The notes beneath the pieces are model-generated. The model searched no databases. It saw only the letters and a list, made by a program, of their open reading frames with translations, and was not told where the DNA came from. Shown piece after piece: positions 1 through 8,945 of a stretch of DNA of 64,000 nt (positions are counted from its first letter, which is position 1; every line of letters starts with the position of its first letter). Both the position numbers and the translations under genes were made by a program. This stretch comes from an uncultured Paracoccaceae bacterium (lineage in GTDB: Bacteria > Pseudomonadota > Alphaproteobacteria > Rhodobacterales > Rhodobacteraceae): positions 1 through 64,000 of the forward strand of contig CALIZF010000004.1 of NCBI GenBank assembly GCA_938028765.1. The letters run 5' to 3'.

Positions 1-970
1 GCTGGCCGACCGGCGCGTGCGCCTCGACGCCGCGGTGGCCGAGGCCGAGGCGCGCGCCGCCCGCGCCGCCGACGCGCTGGCCGCCGCCGAGGGCGCGCTG
101 CGCCGCGCGCAGGAGGACGACCGCGCGGCCGAACGCGCGGGCGGCACCGCCCGCGCCGCCCATGCCGCCGCCGCCGCGCGTTTCGATGCGGCCGCCGGCG
201 CGGCAGACGAGGCCGCCGGCCGTCTGGCCGAAACCGGCGCGGCCGACCCGGCCGACTTGCTGGCCCGCCACGCCGCCGACCCAGAGACCGTGCCGGGCGC
301 CGCGACGCTCGAGGCCGAGGTGCTGCGCCTGCGGCGCGCGCGCGAGGCGCTCGGCGCCGTGAACCTGCGCGCGGACGAGGATGCGGCGGCCGCGCGGGCG
401 GAAATCGATACCCTCGCGCGCGAGAAGGCGGACCTCGAGGCGGCGGTGGCCCGCCTGCGCGGCGGTATCGGCGCGCTGAACCGCGAGGGGCGCGAACGGC
501 TGCTGACTGCGTTCGAACAGGTCAACGCGAATTTCGGCACCCTGTTCCGGCACCTCTTCGGCGGGGGCGAGGCGCGGCTTACGCTGGTCGAGTCCGACGA
601 TCCGCTGGAGGCGGGGCTGGAAATCCTCGCCCAGCCGCCGGGCAAGCGCCTGTCCACGCTGACCCTTCTGTCGGGCGGCGAGCAGACGCTGACGGCGCTG
701 GCGCTGATCTTCGGCGTGTTCCTGACGAACCCCTCGCCCATTTGCGTGCTGGACGAGGTGGATGCGCCGCTGGACGACGCCAACGTGACGCGCTTCTGCG
801 ACCTTCTGGACGAGATGACGCGACGGACGGAAACGCGGTTCCTGGTCATCACCCACCATGCGGTCACGATGGCACGGATGGACCGGCTGTTCGGCGTGAC
901 GATGCAGGAACAGGGCGTCAGCCAGCTTGTCAGCGTGGACCTGCGCCGGGCCGCGGCGCTGGTGGCCTGA
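1..970 (+). CDS. smc: Chromosome segregation protein SMC, C-terminal part (5' end outside window)
   Basis: This is the C-terminal third of an SMC ATPase, the core of the condensin-like complex that compacts and segregates chromosomes. The reading frame is already open at the left edge, so the N-terminal Walker A head and hinge lie outside. What remains is an Ala/Arg/Glu-rich coiled coil (about the first 170 visible residues), then the C-terminal ATPase head with the ABC signature [13 protein letters not shown] and a Walker B ending in [15 protein letters not shown]. The order coiled coil, signature, Walker B is diagnostic of SMC rather than of a transporter ATPase. The 3' end overlaps the convergent glycosyltransferase gene by about 41 bp, so there is no room for a terminator between them. 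Confidence 0.93.
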   Translation, partial: LADRRVRLDAAVAEAEARAARAADALAAAEGALRRAQEDDRAAERAGGTARAAHAAAAARFDAAAGAADEAAGRLAETGAADPADLLARHAADPETVPGAATLEAEVLRLRRAREALGAVNLRADEDAAAARAEIDTLAREKADLEAAVARLRGGIGALNREGRERLLTAFEQVNANFGTLFRHLFGGGEARLTLVESDDPLEAGLEILAQPPGKRLSTLTLLSGGEQTLTALALIFGVFLTNPSPICVLDEVDAPLDDANVTRFCDLLDEMTRRTETRFLVITHHAVTMARMDRLFGVTMQEQGVSQLVSVDLRRAAALVA

Positions 971-1859
971 CCGCCGCCGCCCGCACCGCGGCATCAAGGC
1001 AAAGGTCCGTCTCGCGCAGAGCATCCGCCGCGCGCAGAAGGTCGAGCAGCGCGGGCCGCGCCGTCTGCACCGCGTGATAGAAGGCGTCAATCTCTGCCTC
1101 ATCCGCGGCGGCGAGGTGCGCCTGCAGCGCGGGGTTGAACTGGTAGGCCCCCTTCGTCAGCCTGAACGGCAGCGCGGCCTTCCACGCCGCGGGGTCGGGC
1201 GCGTGGAAGTGCAGAAGCGCAAGGTCATGGTGGAACCGCCCGCCCGGCGCACGTTCGCCCTCGATCCGTGCGCCGTGGATGCTGGGCACCAGCCCCGGCA
1301 CCTTTGCGCGGAAGAAGCATTTGCCGACCGTATGGCTCAGCATCCCCTGCGGCAGCAGCGCGGCATAGCGGCCGATCGCCGCCGCCGCCGCCCCGGCCGG
1401 CAGGGCGCGGCGGAAGTGGCGGGCCGACAGCGGGCCGGGCGGCAGGGCGGGGTCGTGCAGCGCCTCCCACGGCTCGACCCGCAGGATCGGCCGCTCGGGG
1501 TCGAGGTCGGCAAGGCATTCGGCCACCGGCCGGTCGGCGACCAGGAATTCGTCCGCGTCGATGTGCAGCACGAAATCCAGCCGCGTGCGGGCGCAGATCC
1601 GCCCGATGTTGCGCATCTGCCGCTGCTGGTGCAACGCCGGCCGCCGCCCGCACAGCGCGCGCCAGTAGGCGCCGTCGCACCGCACCACTGCCACGCCGCG
1701 CAGGCCCGCCGCGGCATCGGCGGCCGGATCGTCGGGGTCGTCGAAATGCAGCCAGACCCGCGCTGCGCCGAGGCCGAGGTGATGCGCAGCGAAAGCCAGC
1801 ACCTGACCCACGGGCGCCCGCAGCGTGGCGCAGACGCCCCACCGCGGCAGCGCCGTCAC
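930..1859 (-). CDS. Glycosyltransferase family 2-like protein
   Basis: A 309-residue protein resembling the glycosyltransferase 2 subgroup common in Rhodobacterales. The N-terminal half has an alternating beta/alpha pattern, and the segment [13 protein letters not shown] holds an Asp-rich DADE motif of the kind that binds metal and nucleotide-sugar. Further on, [11 protein letters not shown] and a His-rich [13 protein letters not shown] segment look like the acceptor half. No signal peptide or membrane span is obvious, so it is probably cytosolic. The likely start is GTG, overlapping the upstream lytic transglycosylase stop as GTGA, which implies a two-gene operon. Sugar donor and acceptor cannot be inferred; a cell-surface polysaccharide role is only a guess from the neighbour. 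Confidence 0.65.
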   Translation of the reverse strand: MTALPRWGVCATLRAPVGQVLAFAAHHLGLGAARVWLHFDDPDDPAADAAAGLRGVAVVRCDGAYWRALCGRRPALHQQRQMRNIGRICARTRLDFVLHIDADEFLVADRPVAECLADLDPERPILRVEPWEALHDPALPPGPLSARHFRRALPAGAAAAAIGRYAALLPQGMLSHTVGKCFFRAKVPGLVPSIHGARIEGERAPGGRFHHDLALLHFHAPDPAAWKAALPFRLTKGAYQFNPALQAHLAAADEAEIDAFYHAVQTARPALLDLLRAADALRETDLCLDAAVRAAAVRPPAPRPGAGPR

Positions 1860-3019
1860 AGCCGGTTCAGCAGCGCCCGCGTCGGCCAGGCATCCGCCGG
1901 CAGACCGAGGCGGATCTGTTCCCGCTGCACCGCCGTCCGCGTCAGCGCGCCCAGGATGCCGTCCACCGCGCCAACGTCGTGCCCGCGCGCCCGCAGCTTC
2001 TGTTGCAGGATCCGCATGTCCTCGACCGACAGGCCCGGCTCGGGGTTGCGGGCGTCGAACACCGGCGCCCCCTCGATCCGCGACGCGAAGTAGGCTGCCG
2101 TGGTGACGTAGACGAAGCTCTTGTTCCAGTCGAAGAGAACGCCGAAGTTCGGCAGCGCGAGGAACGCGGGCCCCTTGCGCCCCTCGGGCAGGAGAAGCGA
2201 TGCGCGCGCCCCCGCGGGCAGGCTGCCGTGCCGCGGCCGCACGCCCAGGGCCTGCCAGTCCGCGATGCTGAACGCCTTGTCGATCCCCGATCGCGACCAG
2301 TCCATCTCGGCCGGCACCACCGCCTCGACCAGCGCGGGCTCGCCCGCGCGCCAGCCGAGCTCCTTCAGCTTGCGGGCCGCCGTCAGGATCGAATCCGGCA
2401 CCGACCGCGCGAGGTCGATCCGGCCGTCGCCGTCACCGTCCACGCCGCGGCGGATGATCTCGAGCGGCAGCATCTGGACCATGCCGATCTCGCCCGCCCA
2501 GGCGCCCTTCTGGCGGGCGGGGTCGAACATGCCGCGCTGCGCGAGTTCGAGCGCGGCGAACACCTGCGGCCGGAAGAGATCGGGCCGGCGGCAGTCGTGC
2601 GCCAGCGTGACGAGCGCATTCAGGGTGTTGAAGTCGCCCTGAACTGCGCCGAAATCGGTCTCGAAGGCCCAGAACGCCAGCAGGATCCCCGGTGACACGC
2701 CGTAGTCCCGCGCCGCGCGGTCGAACACGGCGCGGTGCCGCTGCCAGTTCGTCTGCGCGTTCTGCATCCGGCTGGTGCTGATCAGGCGGCGCGAGAAGTC
2801 GGTGAAGGTCATGCGAAAGACGCCCTGCGCGCGGTCGGCGCGGATGACCGCCGGATCCTGCGCGGCGGTGCGGAAGAAGGCCTCGACCGTCGCTGCCGGG
2901 TAACCCTTCGCGCGCGCCTCGGCCTTCAACCCTTCGAGGAAGGCCGGAAACGGCCCGCCGCAGGCCGCAGCGGCAGCGACGGGGGCCAACAGGGCCATTG
3001 CAAGGACGAACGCGCGCAT
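1856..3019 (-). CDS. Lytic murein transglycosylase (MltB-type, GH103/SLT_2)
   Basis: A 387-residue periplasmic enzyme predicted to cleave the MurNAc-GlcNAc bond of peptidoglycan with 1,6-anhydro product formation. It begins with a signal peptide (MRAFVLAMALLAPVAAAAA). The catalytic domain contains WAFETDFG, whose Glu is the expected catalytic acid, followed by the family segment GEIGMVQMLP. The last 60 or so residues form a peptidoglycan-binding type 1 domain (LQQKLRARGHDVGAVDGILG). Length and order match the MltB/SLT_2 family of alphaproteobacteria. It is translationally coupled to the downstream glycosyltransferase gene. A long gene-free stretch lies upstream and presumably holds its promoter. 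Confidence 0.88.
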   Translation of the reverse strand: MRAFVLAMALLAPVAAAAACGGPFPAFLEGLKAEARAKGYPAATVEAFFRTAAQDPAVIRADRAQGVFRMTFTDFSRRLISTSRMQNAQTNWQRHRAVFDRAARDYGVSPGILLAFWAFETDFGAVQGDFNTLNALVTLAHDCRRPDLFRPQVFAALELAQRGMFDPARQKGAWAGEIGMVQMLPLEIIRRGVDGDGDGRIDLARSVPDSILTAARKLKELGWRAGEPALVEAVVPAEMDWSRSGIDKAFSIADWQALGVRPRHGSLPAGARASLLLPEGRKGPAFLALPNFGVLFDWNKSFVYVTTAAYFASRIEGAPVFDARNPEPGLSVEDMRILQQKLRARGHDVGAVDGILGALTRTAVQREQIRLGLPADAWPTRALLNRL

Positions 3020-3588
3020 GAAACCTCCCCGTTGCGGACGCGGGAAAGCCTAGCAGGCCCCCGGCCGGGGGCCAACCGCGTCAGGCCCGCCGCCCCTCCT
3101 CCCCGTGATTGGGGAAAGGGGCGGGGCGACGCCGCTCCGCAGGCGGACTGGCAGGAAGCCGCGCGGGTTCACGGTGGGGCGGGAAACGGCGTCGTGCCGC
3201 GCGGCACGATCCGGCCGCAAGCTGCCGGCCCCGCCGGAACGTTGGACAAGCGCCCGCCCTCGGCCAGGATGCCGCCCACCCCGGTCGGCCCCGGCGCGCC
3301 GTCCGGGTGATCCGGCTGCGCCGGGCCGATGCCCGGCGCGCGAATCGCCCCCCCCGGCGCACCTTGCGCCGACCGCGCCGGGCCGCCGCAAGCCACCCGT
3401 CCGCTTGTCCGTGCCGCAGCGCGCGCCAGACCGGGCACGGCCGCAGGGCAGGCGGTCGGCGACGGAACCGGCGGAGCGGGGGCATTGTCCCCGCGCAGAG
3501 GCGGAATTGCCGCGGCGCGGCGACGATTTTCCGGGAAATTGCTTGATTATCCATCCCGCTGCCCCAGACTTCCAGAGGCTTGGCGGGG
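3020..3588. other. 569-bp intergenic region without a convincing gene
   Basis: All frames here give only Arg/Pro/Gly/Ala-rich translations without domain-like composition, so I see no gene. The single structure I can point to is an imperfect hairpin at about 3091-3123 (CGCCCC and TCCCC arms, loop GTGATT) with no T-run after it. The region lies between two divergently transcribed genes, the lytic transglycosylase and the small protein at 3589, so it must contain both promoters, but I could not recognise clear -35/-10 boxes. Confidence 0.5.
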
Positions 3589-3933
3589 ATGCCCATGCTT
3601 GAATTCGTGCCGCCGGAAATCCGCGAGATGCTGCGCCGGCCGCGGCGGCGCGACCGGCTGCGCGGGCGCAGCCTGCGCCTGCACCTCGGCGATGCAATAT
3701 TCCCCATCCGGCGCCTCTGGGACGACGGCCTTGCCATCGACGCGGCACGGCTGACGCGCCTGCGCGGCCGGGTGGAAATCCGCGAAGGCAACCGCCGTGT
3801 CTGGACCTGCCTGATCGTCGCCGCCGAGATCGAGGGGGACGAGCTCGTCTGCAGCTTCAAGCGTCTGTCGCCCGCGCAGGACAGCGCGCCGGCCGATTAC
3901 TGGCGCGGCGCGCCGGAACCGGGCGCGCCCTGA
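3589..3933 (+). CDS. Conserved-looking hypothetical protein, 114 aa
   Basis: A small, strongly basic soluble protein with no signal peptide or membrane span. The N-terminal 30 residues are rich in Arg (MLRRPRRRDRLRGR). The centre reads like a beta-rich domain (RGRVEIREGNRRVWTCLIVAAEIEGDELVCSFKRL), superficially similar to small PilZ-like or DUF domains, but I could not identify a PilZ RxxxR/DxSxxG signature. ATG codons at 3589 and 3595 are both possible. Natural amino-acid composition compared with the surrounding noise argues that it is a real gene. It is convergent with the MalY-type gene, 4 bp apart. Function unknown. Confidence 0.5.
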   Translation: MPMLEFVPPEIREMLRRPRRRDRLRGRSLRLHLGDAIFPIRRLWDDGLAIDAARLTRLRGRVEIREGNRRVWTCLIVAAEIEGDELVCSFKRLSPAQDSAPADYWRGAPEPGAP

Positions 3934-3937
3934 CGGA

Positions 3938-5110
3938 CTACTGAAGGTCGGCGAAGGCGTCGCGCAGGCGCGACACCGCCTCGGCCACGCGGACGCGCGG
4001 CGTCGCGAGGTTGAGCCGCATCCACCCTTCGCCCCCCAGCCCGAAGGACGGGCCGTGGCTCGCCGCGATGCCCGCCGTCTGTTCCACGCGCCGCACGATC
4101 TCGGCCTGGTCCATCCCGGTGCCGCGGAAATCGACCCAGGCGAGGTATGTCCCTTCCAGCGGCATCGACCGCACCCCCGGGATGGCGTTCACCGCCTGGT
4201 CGAACAGGCGCCGGTTGCCGTCGAGATAGGCCATCAGCGCATCGACCCAGGCGGCACCCTCGGGCGAACAGGCGGCCGTCACCATCGCCATGCCGAAGCT
4301 GTTGGGCGAGATCCCGAGCGCCTCGAGGCGCGTGCGGAACCGCGCCGCAAGCCGCGGGTCGGCGATGATGACGTTGCCGGTATGCGCGCCGGCGATGTTG
4401 AAGGTCTTGGTCGCCGCCGTCATCATCACCAGCCGGTCCGCGACATCCGGCGCCGCGACCGCCATCGGCAGGTGCCGGTGGCCGGGAAAGACCAGATCGG
4501 CATGGATCTCGTCCGACACCAGGATCAGGTCGTGCCGCACTGCAAAATCCGCGATCGCCCGCAGCTCGGCCCGCGTCCAGACCCGCCCGCCGGGGTTGTG
4601 CGGCGAACACAGGACGATCATCCGCAGGCTGGCGTCCGCCAGCCCGTCCCACTCGGCCGTGTCGAAGACGTGCCGCCCGTCCGAAACGCGCAGCGGCGCC
4701 TCGACCACCCGCCGGCCTGCCGCGCGGATGACGCGGGCGAAGGCGTGATAGACCGGCGTCATCAGCAGAACCCCGTCGCCCGGCGCGGTGAAGGCATCGA
4801 CGCACAGCGCCGTGCCGTTCACCAGGCCGTGGACGGTGAACACGCCGCCCTCGGGCACCTCCCAGCCGTGCCGGTTCGCCATCCACCAGCGGATCGCGGC
4901 CAGATAGTCGCCGTCGTCGCCGAAGTAGCCGTAGATGCCGTGGTCCAGCATCCGCTGCAGCGCCTCGTGCACCACCACGGGCGGGCGGAAGTCCATGTCG
5001 GCGACCCACATCGCGATGCCGCGTCCGGGGGGAACGGCGAACAGCCGGTCCATCATGTCCCACTTCGCGCAATGCGTGCCGCGCCGGTCGATCAGTTCGT
5101 CGAAGTCCAT
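3938..5110 (-). CDS. PLP-dependent MalY/PatB family C-S lyase / aminotransferase
   Basis: A 390-residue fold-type I PLP enzyme. It opens with DFDELIDRRGTHCAKWD, typical of the MalY/PatB group (cystathionine beta-lyase-like enzymes), followed by GIAMWVADMDF. The PLP lysine is in MMTAATKTFNIAG, and the nucleotide-cofactor Asp/His region appears as LVSDEIHADLVF. The C-terminal Arg that binds the substrate carboxylate is probably in MRLNLATPR. Members cleave C-S bonds of cystathionine or cysteine conjugates, and some act as aminotransferases; the exact substrate cannot be told. It is divergent from def-def-fmt with about 97 bp between, and appears monocistronic. Confidence 0.85.
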   Translation of the reverse strand: MDFDELIDRRGTHCAKWDMMDRLFAVPPGRGIAMWVADMDFRPPVVVHEALQRMLDHGIYGYFGDDGDYLAAIRWWMANRHGWEVPEGGVFTVHGLVNGTALCVDAFTAPGDGVLLMTPVYHAFARVIRAAGRRVVEAPLRVSDGRHVFDTAEWDGLADASLRMIVLCSPHNPGGRVWTRAELRAIADFAVRHDLILVSDEIHADLVFPGHRHLPMAVAAPDVADRLVMMTAATKTFNIAGAHTGNVIIADPRLAARFRTRLEALGISPNSFGMAMVTAACSPEGAAWVDALMAYLDGNRRLFDQAVNAIPGVRSMPLEGTYLAWVDFRGTGMDQAEIVRRVEQTAGIAASHGPSFGLGGEGWMRLNLATPRVRVAEAVSRLRDAFADLQ

Positions 5111-5207
5111 GCCGTCCCCCCTGCCCTCCGGCCTTCCTAGCGGCCCGGCACGGGGCCGGAAAGGCCGGGGCGTTGCGCAGGCGCGCAGGACGCCTTAAGT
5201 CGGCAGC

Positions 5208-5732
5208 ATGATCCGCCCGATCCTCCTGCACCCCGACCCGCGGCTGCGCAAGCGCGCCGAACCGGTGGAGGCGATCACGCCCGAGATCCGCGCGCTGGCT
5301 GCCGACATGCTGGCGACGATGTACGACGCCCCGGGCGTAGGCCTCGCAGCGCCGCAGGTCGGCGTGCCGAAGCGCCTTCTGGTGATGGATTGCGTGAAGG
5401 ACCCAGAGGCGCCGCCGCGGCCGCTCGTCCTGATCAACCCCGCGGTGGTCTGGGCGTCCGAGGCGACGAACACCTACGAGGAAGGCTGCCTGTCGATCCC
5501 GGAACACTACGCCGAGGTGACGCGGCCGGCCGAGGTGCGGGTGCGCTGGACCGATCTCGACGGCGCGGAGCAGGAGGAACACTTCGCCGGTCTCTGGGCC
5601 ACCTGCGCCCAGCACGAGATCGACCACCTCGATGGCCGGCTGTTCATCGACTATCTCGGCCCGATCAAGCGCCAGCTGATCACCCGCAAGATGGAGAAGT
5701 TCAAGCGCGAACGGGCGCGGGCCGGCGCCTGA
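5208..5732 (+). CDS. def: Peptide deformylase (active copy)
   Basis: A 174-residue peptide deformylase, which removes the N-formyl group from nascent proteins using a metal ion (usually Fe2+). All three family motifs are intact: [10 protein letters not shown] (motif 1), EGCLS with the metal-ligand Cys (motif 2) and QHEIDHLDG (motif 3, HExxH with two His ligands and the catalytic Glu). It is the first gene of def-def-fmt; its TGA overlaps the next ATG as TGATG, indicating translational coupling. The C-terminal tail is Lys/Arg-rich, as usual in bacterial enzymes. Confidence 0.96.
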   Translation: MIRPILLHPDPRLRKRAEPVEAITPEIRALAADMLATMYDAPGVGLAAPQVGVPKRLLVMDCVKDPEAPPRPLVLINPAVVWASEATNTYEEGCLSIPEHYAEVTRPAEVRVRWTDLDGAEQEEHFAGLWATCAQHEIDHLDGRLFIDYLGPIKRQLITRKMEKFKRERARAGA

Positions 5733-6229
5733 TGGCGGTGCGGCCGATCCTGCGCTGGCCCGATCCGCGCCTGCGGCGGCCCGCTGTGCCGGTCGCGGCA
5801 GTGGACGATTCGCTGCGCGCGATCTGGGCCGACATGATCGACACGATGGAGGCGATGCCGGGCGTCGGCCTCGCCGCGCCGCAGATCGGCATCGGGCTGC
5901 GCCTTGCTGTTGTCGATGCCTCGGCCGGGCGCGGGCAGGCGGTGCGTCTGGCCAATCCCGAGGTGGTCGCGGCCTCGACCGACCTTGCCGAAAAGGACGA
6001 GGCCAGCCCCTGCCTGCCCGGCGTCTCGGCGCGGCTGGCGCGGCCGGCGCGCGTCACGGTGCGCTTCCTGAACGAACGGTCGGAAACCGAAGAACGCACC
6101 TTCGACGGCCTCTGGGCCACGTCCGTGCAGCACCAGATCGACCATCTCGACGGCCGCCTCTACATCGACCGGCTGTCGCGGGTCCGGCGCGACATGGTTC
6201 TCCGGCGGGCCGCCAAGGGGGCGCGGTGA
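5732..6229 (+). CDS. Peptide deformylase paralogue with altered active site
   Basis: A 165-residue paralogue of the preceding def gene, about the same length and clearly the same fold ([10 protein letters not shown], motif 1). The other two motifs deviate: motif 2 reads SPCLPG, keeping the metal-ligand Cys but losing EGCLS, and motif 3 reads QHQIDHLDG, so both His ligands remain while the catalytic Glu of HExxH is Gln. The codon is CAG in the sequence (CACCAGATC). From known deformylase chemistry this should bind metal but be severely impaired in deformylation. It overlaps def upstream and fmt downstream as TGATG, so it is co-translated, and the open frame and normal codon use suggest selection for some retained role. 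It could be a structural or regulatory paralogue or act on a different substrate. Confidence 0.85.
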   Translation: MAVRPILRWPDPRLRRPAVPVAAVDDSLRAIWADMIDTMEAMPGVGLAAPQIGIGLRLAVVDASAGRGQAVRLANPEVVAASTDLAEKDEASPCLPGVSARLARPARVTVRFLNERSETEERTFDGLWATSVQHQIDHLDGRLYIDRLSRVRRDMVLRRAAKGAR

Positions 6230-7125
6230 TGCGGATCGTCTTCATGGGCACGCCGGATTTCGCCGTGCCCGCGCTGGAGGCGCTGGCATCGCGCCACACC
6301 GTCGCCGCCGTCTATACCCAGCCGCCCCGCCCGGCAGGCCGCGGCCAGGCCGAACGGCCCTCGCCCGTCCATGCGCGTGCCCTGGCGCTTGGCCTGCCGG
6401 TGCGCCATCCCGCGCGGCTGAAGGACCCGGCCGATCAGGCGGCCTTCGCCGCCCTCGGCGCGGATGTCGCGGTGGTGGTCGCCTATGGCCTGATCCTGCC
6501 GCAGGCGGTGCTGGACGCCCCGCGCGCGGGCTGCCTCAACATCCACGCCTCGCTGCTGCCGCGCTGGCGCGGGGCGGCGCCGATCCACCGCGCGGTGATG
6601 GCGGGCGACGCCGAAACCGGCGTCTGCATCATGCGGATGGAGCCGGGCCTCGACACCGGGCCGGTCCTGCTGCGGCGGGCCATGCCGATCGGGCCCGAGG
6701 ACACCACGGGCGACCTGCACGACCGCCTGTCGGCCCTTGGCGCGGCGATGATCGCCGAGGCGCTCGACCGGCTGGACACGCTGGTGCCCGTGCCGCAGCC
6801 CGCCGAGGGGATCACCTACGCCGCGAAGATCGACAAGGCCGAGGCGCGCATCGACTGGACCCGCCCGGCCGCGGCGGTGGACCGCCAGATCCGCGGCCTG
6901 TCGCCCGCGCCCGGCGCCTGGTGCCTCGCCGGGGGCGAGCGGCTGCGCCTGCTGCGGTCGCGCGTCGCGGAGGGCGCGGGGGTCCCCGGTCGGGTTCTGG
7001 GCGGCTTCACGGTGGCCTGCGGCACCGGCGCGGTCACCGTGCTAGAGGTTCAGCGCGCAGGCCGCCGGCCCATGCCCGCGGCCGAGGCGCTGCGGGGCCT
7101 GACGCTGCCCGACCGCCTGGGCTGA
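6229..7125 (+). CDS. fmt: Methionyl-tRNA formyltransferase
   Basis: A 298-residue cytosolic enzyme that formylates Met on initiator tRNA with 10-formyl-THF. It starts [19 protein letters not shown], the family hallmark, and has the formyl-donor/catalytic segment [21 protein letters not shown] (Asn, His and a downstream Asp around GLDTGPVL). The C-terminal OB-like tRNA-binding domain follows from about residue 205. The ATG at 6229 is chosen because it overlaps the stop of the deformylase paralogue (TGATG); a GTG one codon earlier is possible. Grouping with deformylases is the standard formylation-deformylation operon. Confidence 0.96.
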   Translation: MRIVFMGTPDFAVPALEALASRHTVAAVYTQPPRPAGRGQAERPSPVHARALALGLPVRHPARLKDPADQAAFAALGADVAVVVAYGLILPQAVLDAPRAGCLNIHASLLPRWRGAAPIHRAVMAGDAETGVCIMRMEPGLDTGPVLLRRAMPIGPEDTTGDLHDRLSALGAAMIAEALDRLDTLVPVPQPAEGITYAAKIDKAEARIDWTRPAAAVDRQIRGLSPAPGAWCLAGGERLRLLRSRVAEGAGVPGRVLGGFTVACGTGAVTVLEVQRAGRRPMPAAEALRGLTLPDRLG

Positions 7126-7202
7126 CCCCGGCGCGCAAACTTCCCCGTTCCCAAACGGCGGATTTCCGCCCATAGTCCGCCTGCGTCAGCGCGGAGGGGC
7201 AA

Positions 7203-7442
7203 ATGCCCATCGTCCTTCTGATCGTCATCGGCGCCGCGGCGGGGTTCATCGCGACGCGGCTGATGAAGGTCGATGCCGATATGCCCACGACCATCGCCAT
7301 CGGGGTCTTCGGGGCGCTGCTCGGCGGCCTCGTGCTGCGCGTGCTGCTGACGGTCACCGGCTGGATGGCCGGGTTCGTCGGCGCGGTGCTGGGGGCGATG
7401 CTGCTGATCTGGTTGTGGCGCACCTACGTCGCGCGCCGCTGA
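7203..7442 (+). CDS. Small membrane protein resembling GlsB/YeaQ/YmgE family
   Basis: A 79-residue, three-helix inner-membrane protein. Gly/Ala-rich hydrophobic segments occupy about residues 2-18, 28-45 and 50-72, ending in a basic WRTYVARR tail. Composition and the GAAAGFIATRLMK opening resemble transglycosylase-associated (GlsB/YeaQ/YmgE) proteins of unknown function; the match is by eye and not certain. GGAGGGGC lies just before the ATG as a ribosome-binding site. It is downstream of fmt but separated by 77 bp and convergent with the aldehyde dehydrogenase. Confidence 0.6.
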   Translation: MPIVLLIVIGAAAGFIATRLMKVDADMPTTIAIGVFGALLGGLVLRVLLTVTGWMAGFVGAVLGAMLLIWLWRTYVARR

Positions 7443-7460
7443 CCCGCGGCGCGGGCCAGG

Positions 7461-8945
7461 TCACAGCTGAATCCACGCGGTCTTGAGGTTCACGTATTTC
7501 TCGAAGGCGTGCAGGGACTTGTCGTGGCCGTTTCCGCTCTGGCGGCGGCCCGACAGCGGCACGGTGATATCGGGGCCGCCGTAGGTGTTCACATGCACCA
7601 CGCCGGCGTCGATCGCCCGCACCATCCGGTGGGCGCGCGACAGGTTGCCGGTCCAGACCGCCGCGGCCAGCCCGAACTCGGTCGCGTTCGCAAGGCGCAC
7701 GGCCTCTTCCTCGGTGTCGAAGGCGGTCACGGCCAGCACCGGCCCGAACACCTCTTCGCGCGCCAGCCGCATGGCCGGCGTCACGTCGGCGAAGATCGTC
7801 GGCGCCATGTAGGTGCCGCCCGTTTCCTCGAGGATCCGCCGCCCGCCGGTGACCAGCCGCGCCCCCTCGGCCGCGGCCGTCGCCACATGGCCGAGGTTGC
7901 GTGAAAGCTGCGCCTCGGACGCCACCGCGCCCGCCTGCGTGTCCAGCTTCAGCGGGTCGCCGACCCGCATCGATTCGGCCTCGGCCGCCAGCATCGCGAT
8001 GACCGCCTCGGCCACCCGCCGCTCGACCAGAAGGCGCGAGCCGGCCACGCAGACCTGGCCCGAGTTGCGGAAGATGCCCGCCGCCGACACCCTCGCCGCC
8101 GCCTTCAGATCGGGCGCGTCCGCGAACACGACGTTGGGCGACTTGCCCCCGAGCTCAAGATACACCCGCTTGAGGTTCGACCGCGCGGAATATTCGAGCA
8201 GCCGACGTCCGACCCCGCCCGAGCCGGTGAACACCAGCACGTCCACGTCGCCGTGCAGCCCCAGCGCCTCACCTGCGACGGCGCCCTGCCCGGTCACCAC
8301 GTTCAGCACACCCTCGGGTAGCCCTGCCTCGGCGCAGATCGCCGCCAGCCGCAACAGCGACAGCGAGGCGACCTCGGAGGGTTTCAACACGACCGAGTTT
8401 CCTGCCGCCAGTGCCGGCGCGATCTTCCACGTGCCGATCATCAGCGGGAAGTTCCAGGGCACGATGGCACCCACTACCCCCACGGGTTCCCGGTGGACAA
8501 GGCCCAGGACGTTCGGTGCGGTCGGCGCAACCTCGCCGGGGATCTTGTCGCAGGCCTCGGCATAGTAACGGAAGGTCGCGGCGGCGCTGCCGGGTTCCGC
8601 CCGCAGCGCCATCGAGATCTCGGTGCCGTTATCGCGCACGCCCAGCACGGCCAGCGCCAGCGCCTCGGCCTCGATCCGGTCGGCGATGCGGTGCATCACC
8701 CGCTTGCGCTCGGCCGGCGCGGCGCGCGACCAGACGCCTGACGCGAAGGCGGCCCGCGCCGCCGCCACCGCGCGGTCCACGTCCGCCGCGCCCGCATCCG
8801 CGATCCTCGCCAGCCGCGTCCCGTCGATCGGCGAGGTCACGGGCATCGTCGCGCCCGAGGCGGCAGGTTCCCACCGGCCCCCGATGAACAGCGCCTGATC
8901 CGCGACGGGTTGCACGGCCAGCCGGTCGATGTCTGCCTGGTTCAT
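7461..8945 (-). CDS. NAD(P)-dependent aldehyde dehydrogenase
   Basis: A 494-residue ALDH-superfamily enzyme oxidising an aldehyde to the acid with NAD(P)+. The Rossmann segment FTGSGGVGRRLLEYSA, the general-base Glu in LELGGKSPNVVF and the nucleophilic Cys in RNSGQVCVAGSRLLV are all present. The oxyanion Asn is in VPWNFPLMI. It is closest in feel to gamma-glutamyl-aminobutyraldehyde or betaine-aldehyde type ALDHs, but the substrate is not decidable. The ATG overlaps the tctA stop, so it is the last gene of tctC-tctB-tctA-aldH. Together with the divergent aminotransferase it suggests oxidation of a semialdehyde formed from an imported amino compound. Confidence 0.9.
   Translation of the reverse strand: MNQADIDRLAVQPVADQALFIGGRWEPAASGATMPVTSPIDGTRLARIADAGAADVDRAVAAARAAFASGVWSRAAPAERKRVMHRIADRIEAEALALAVLGVRDNGTEISMALRAEPGSAAATFRYYAEACDKIPGEVAPTAPNVLGLVHREPVGVVGAIVPWNFPLMIGTWKIAPALAAGNSVVLKPSEVASLSLLRLAAICAEAGLPEGVLNVVTGQGAVAGEALGLHGDVDVLVFTGSGGVGRRLLEYSARSNLKRVYLELGGKSPNVVFADAPDLKAAARVSAAGIFRNSGQVCVAGSRLLVERRVAEAVIAMLAAEAESMRVGDPLKLDTQAGAVASEAQLSRNLGHVATAAAEGARLVTGGRRILEETGGTYMAPTIFADVTPAMRLAREEVFGPVLAVTAFDTEEEAVRLANATEFGLAAAVWTGNLSRAHRMVRAIDAGVVHVNTYGGPDITVPLSGRRQSGNGHDKSLHAFEKYVNLKTAWIQL

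Noticed and set aside
3091-3123. A CCTCCTCCCC-containing hairpin resembling stress-induced small RNA motifs of Rhodobacter
   Set aside because: Only one imperfect hairpin is present, the motif is in the stem rather than in a loop, and no promoter was seen, so I did not call an RNA gene.
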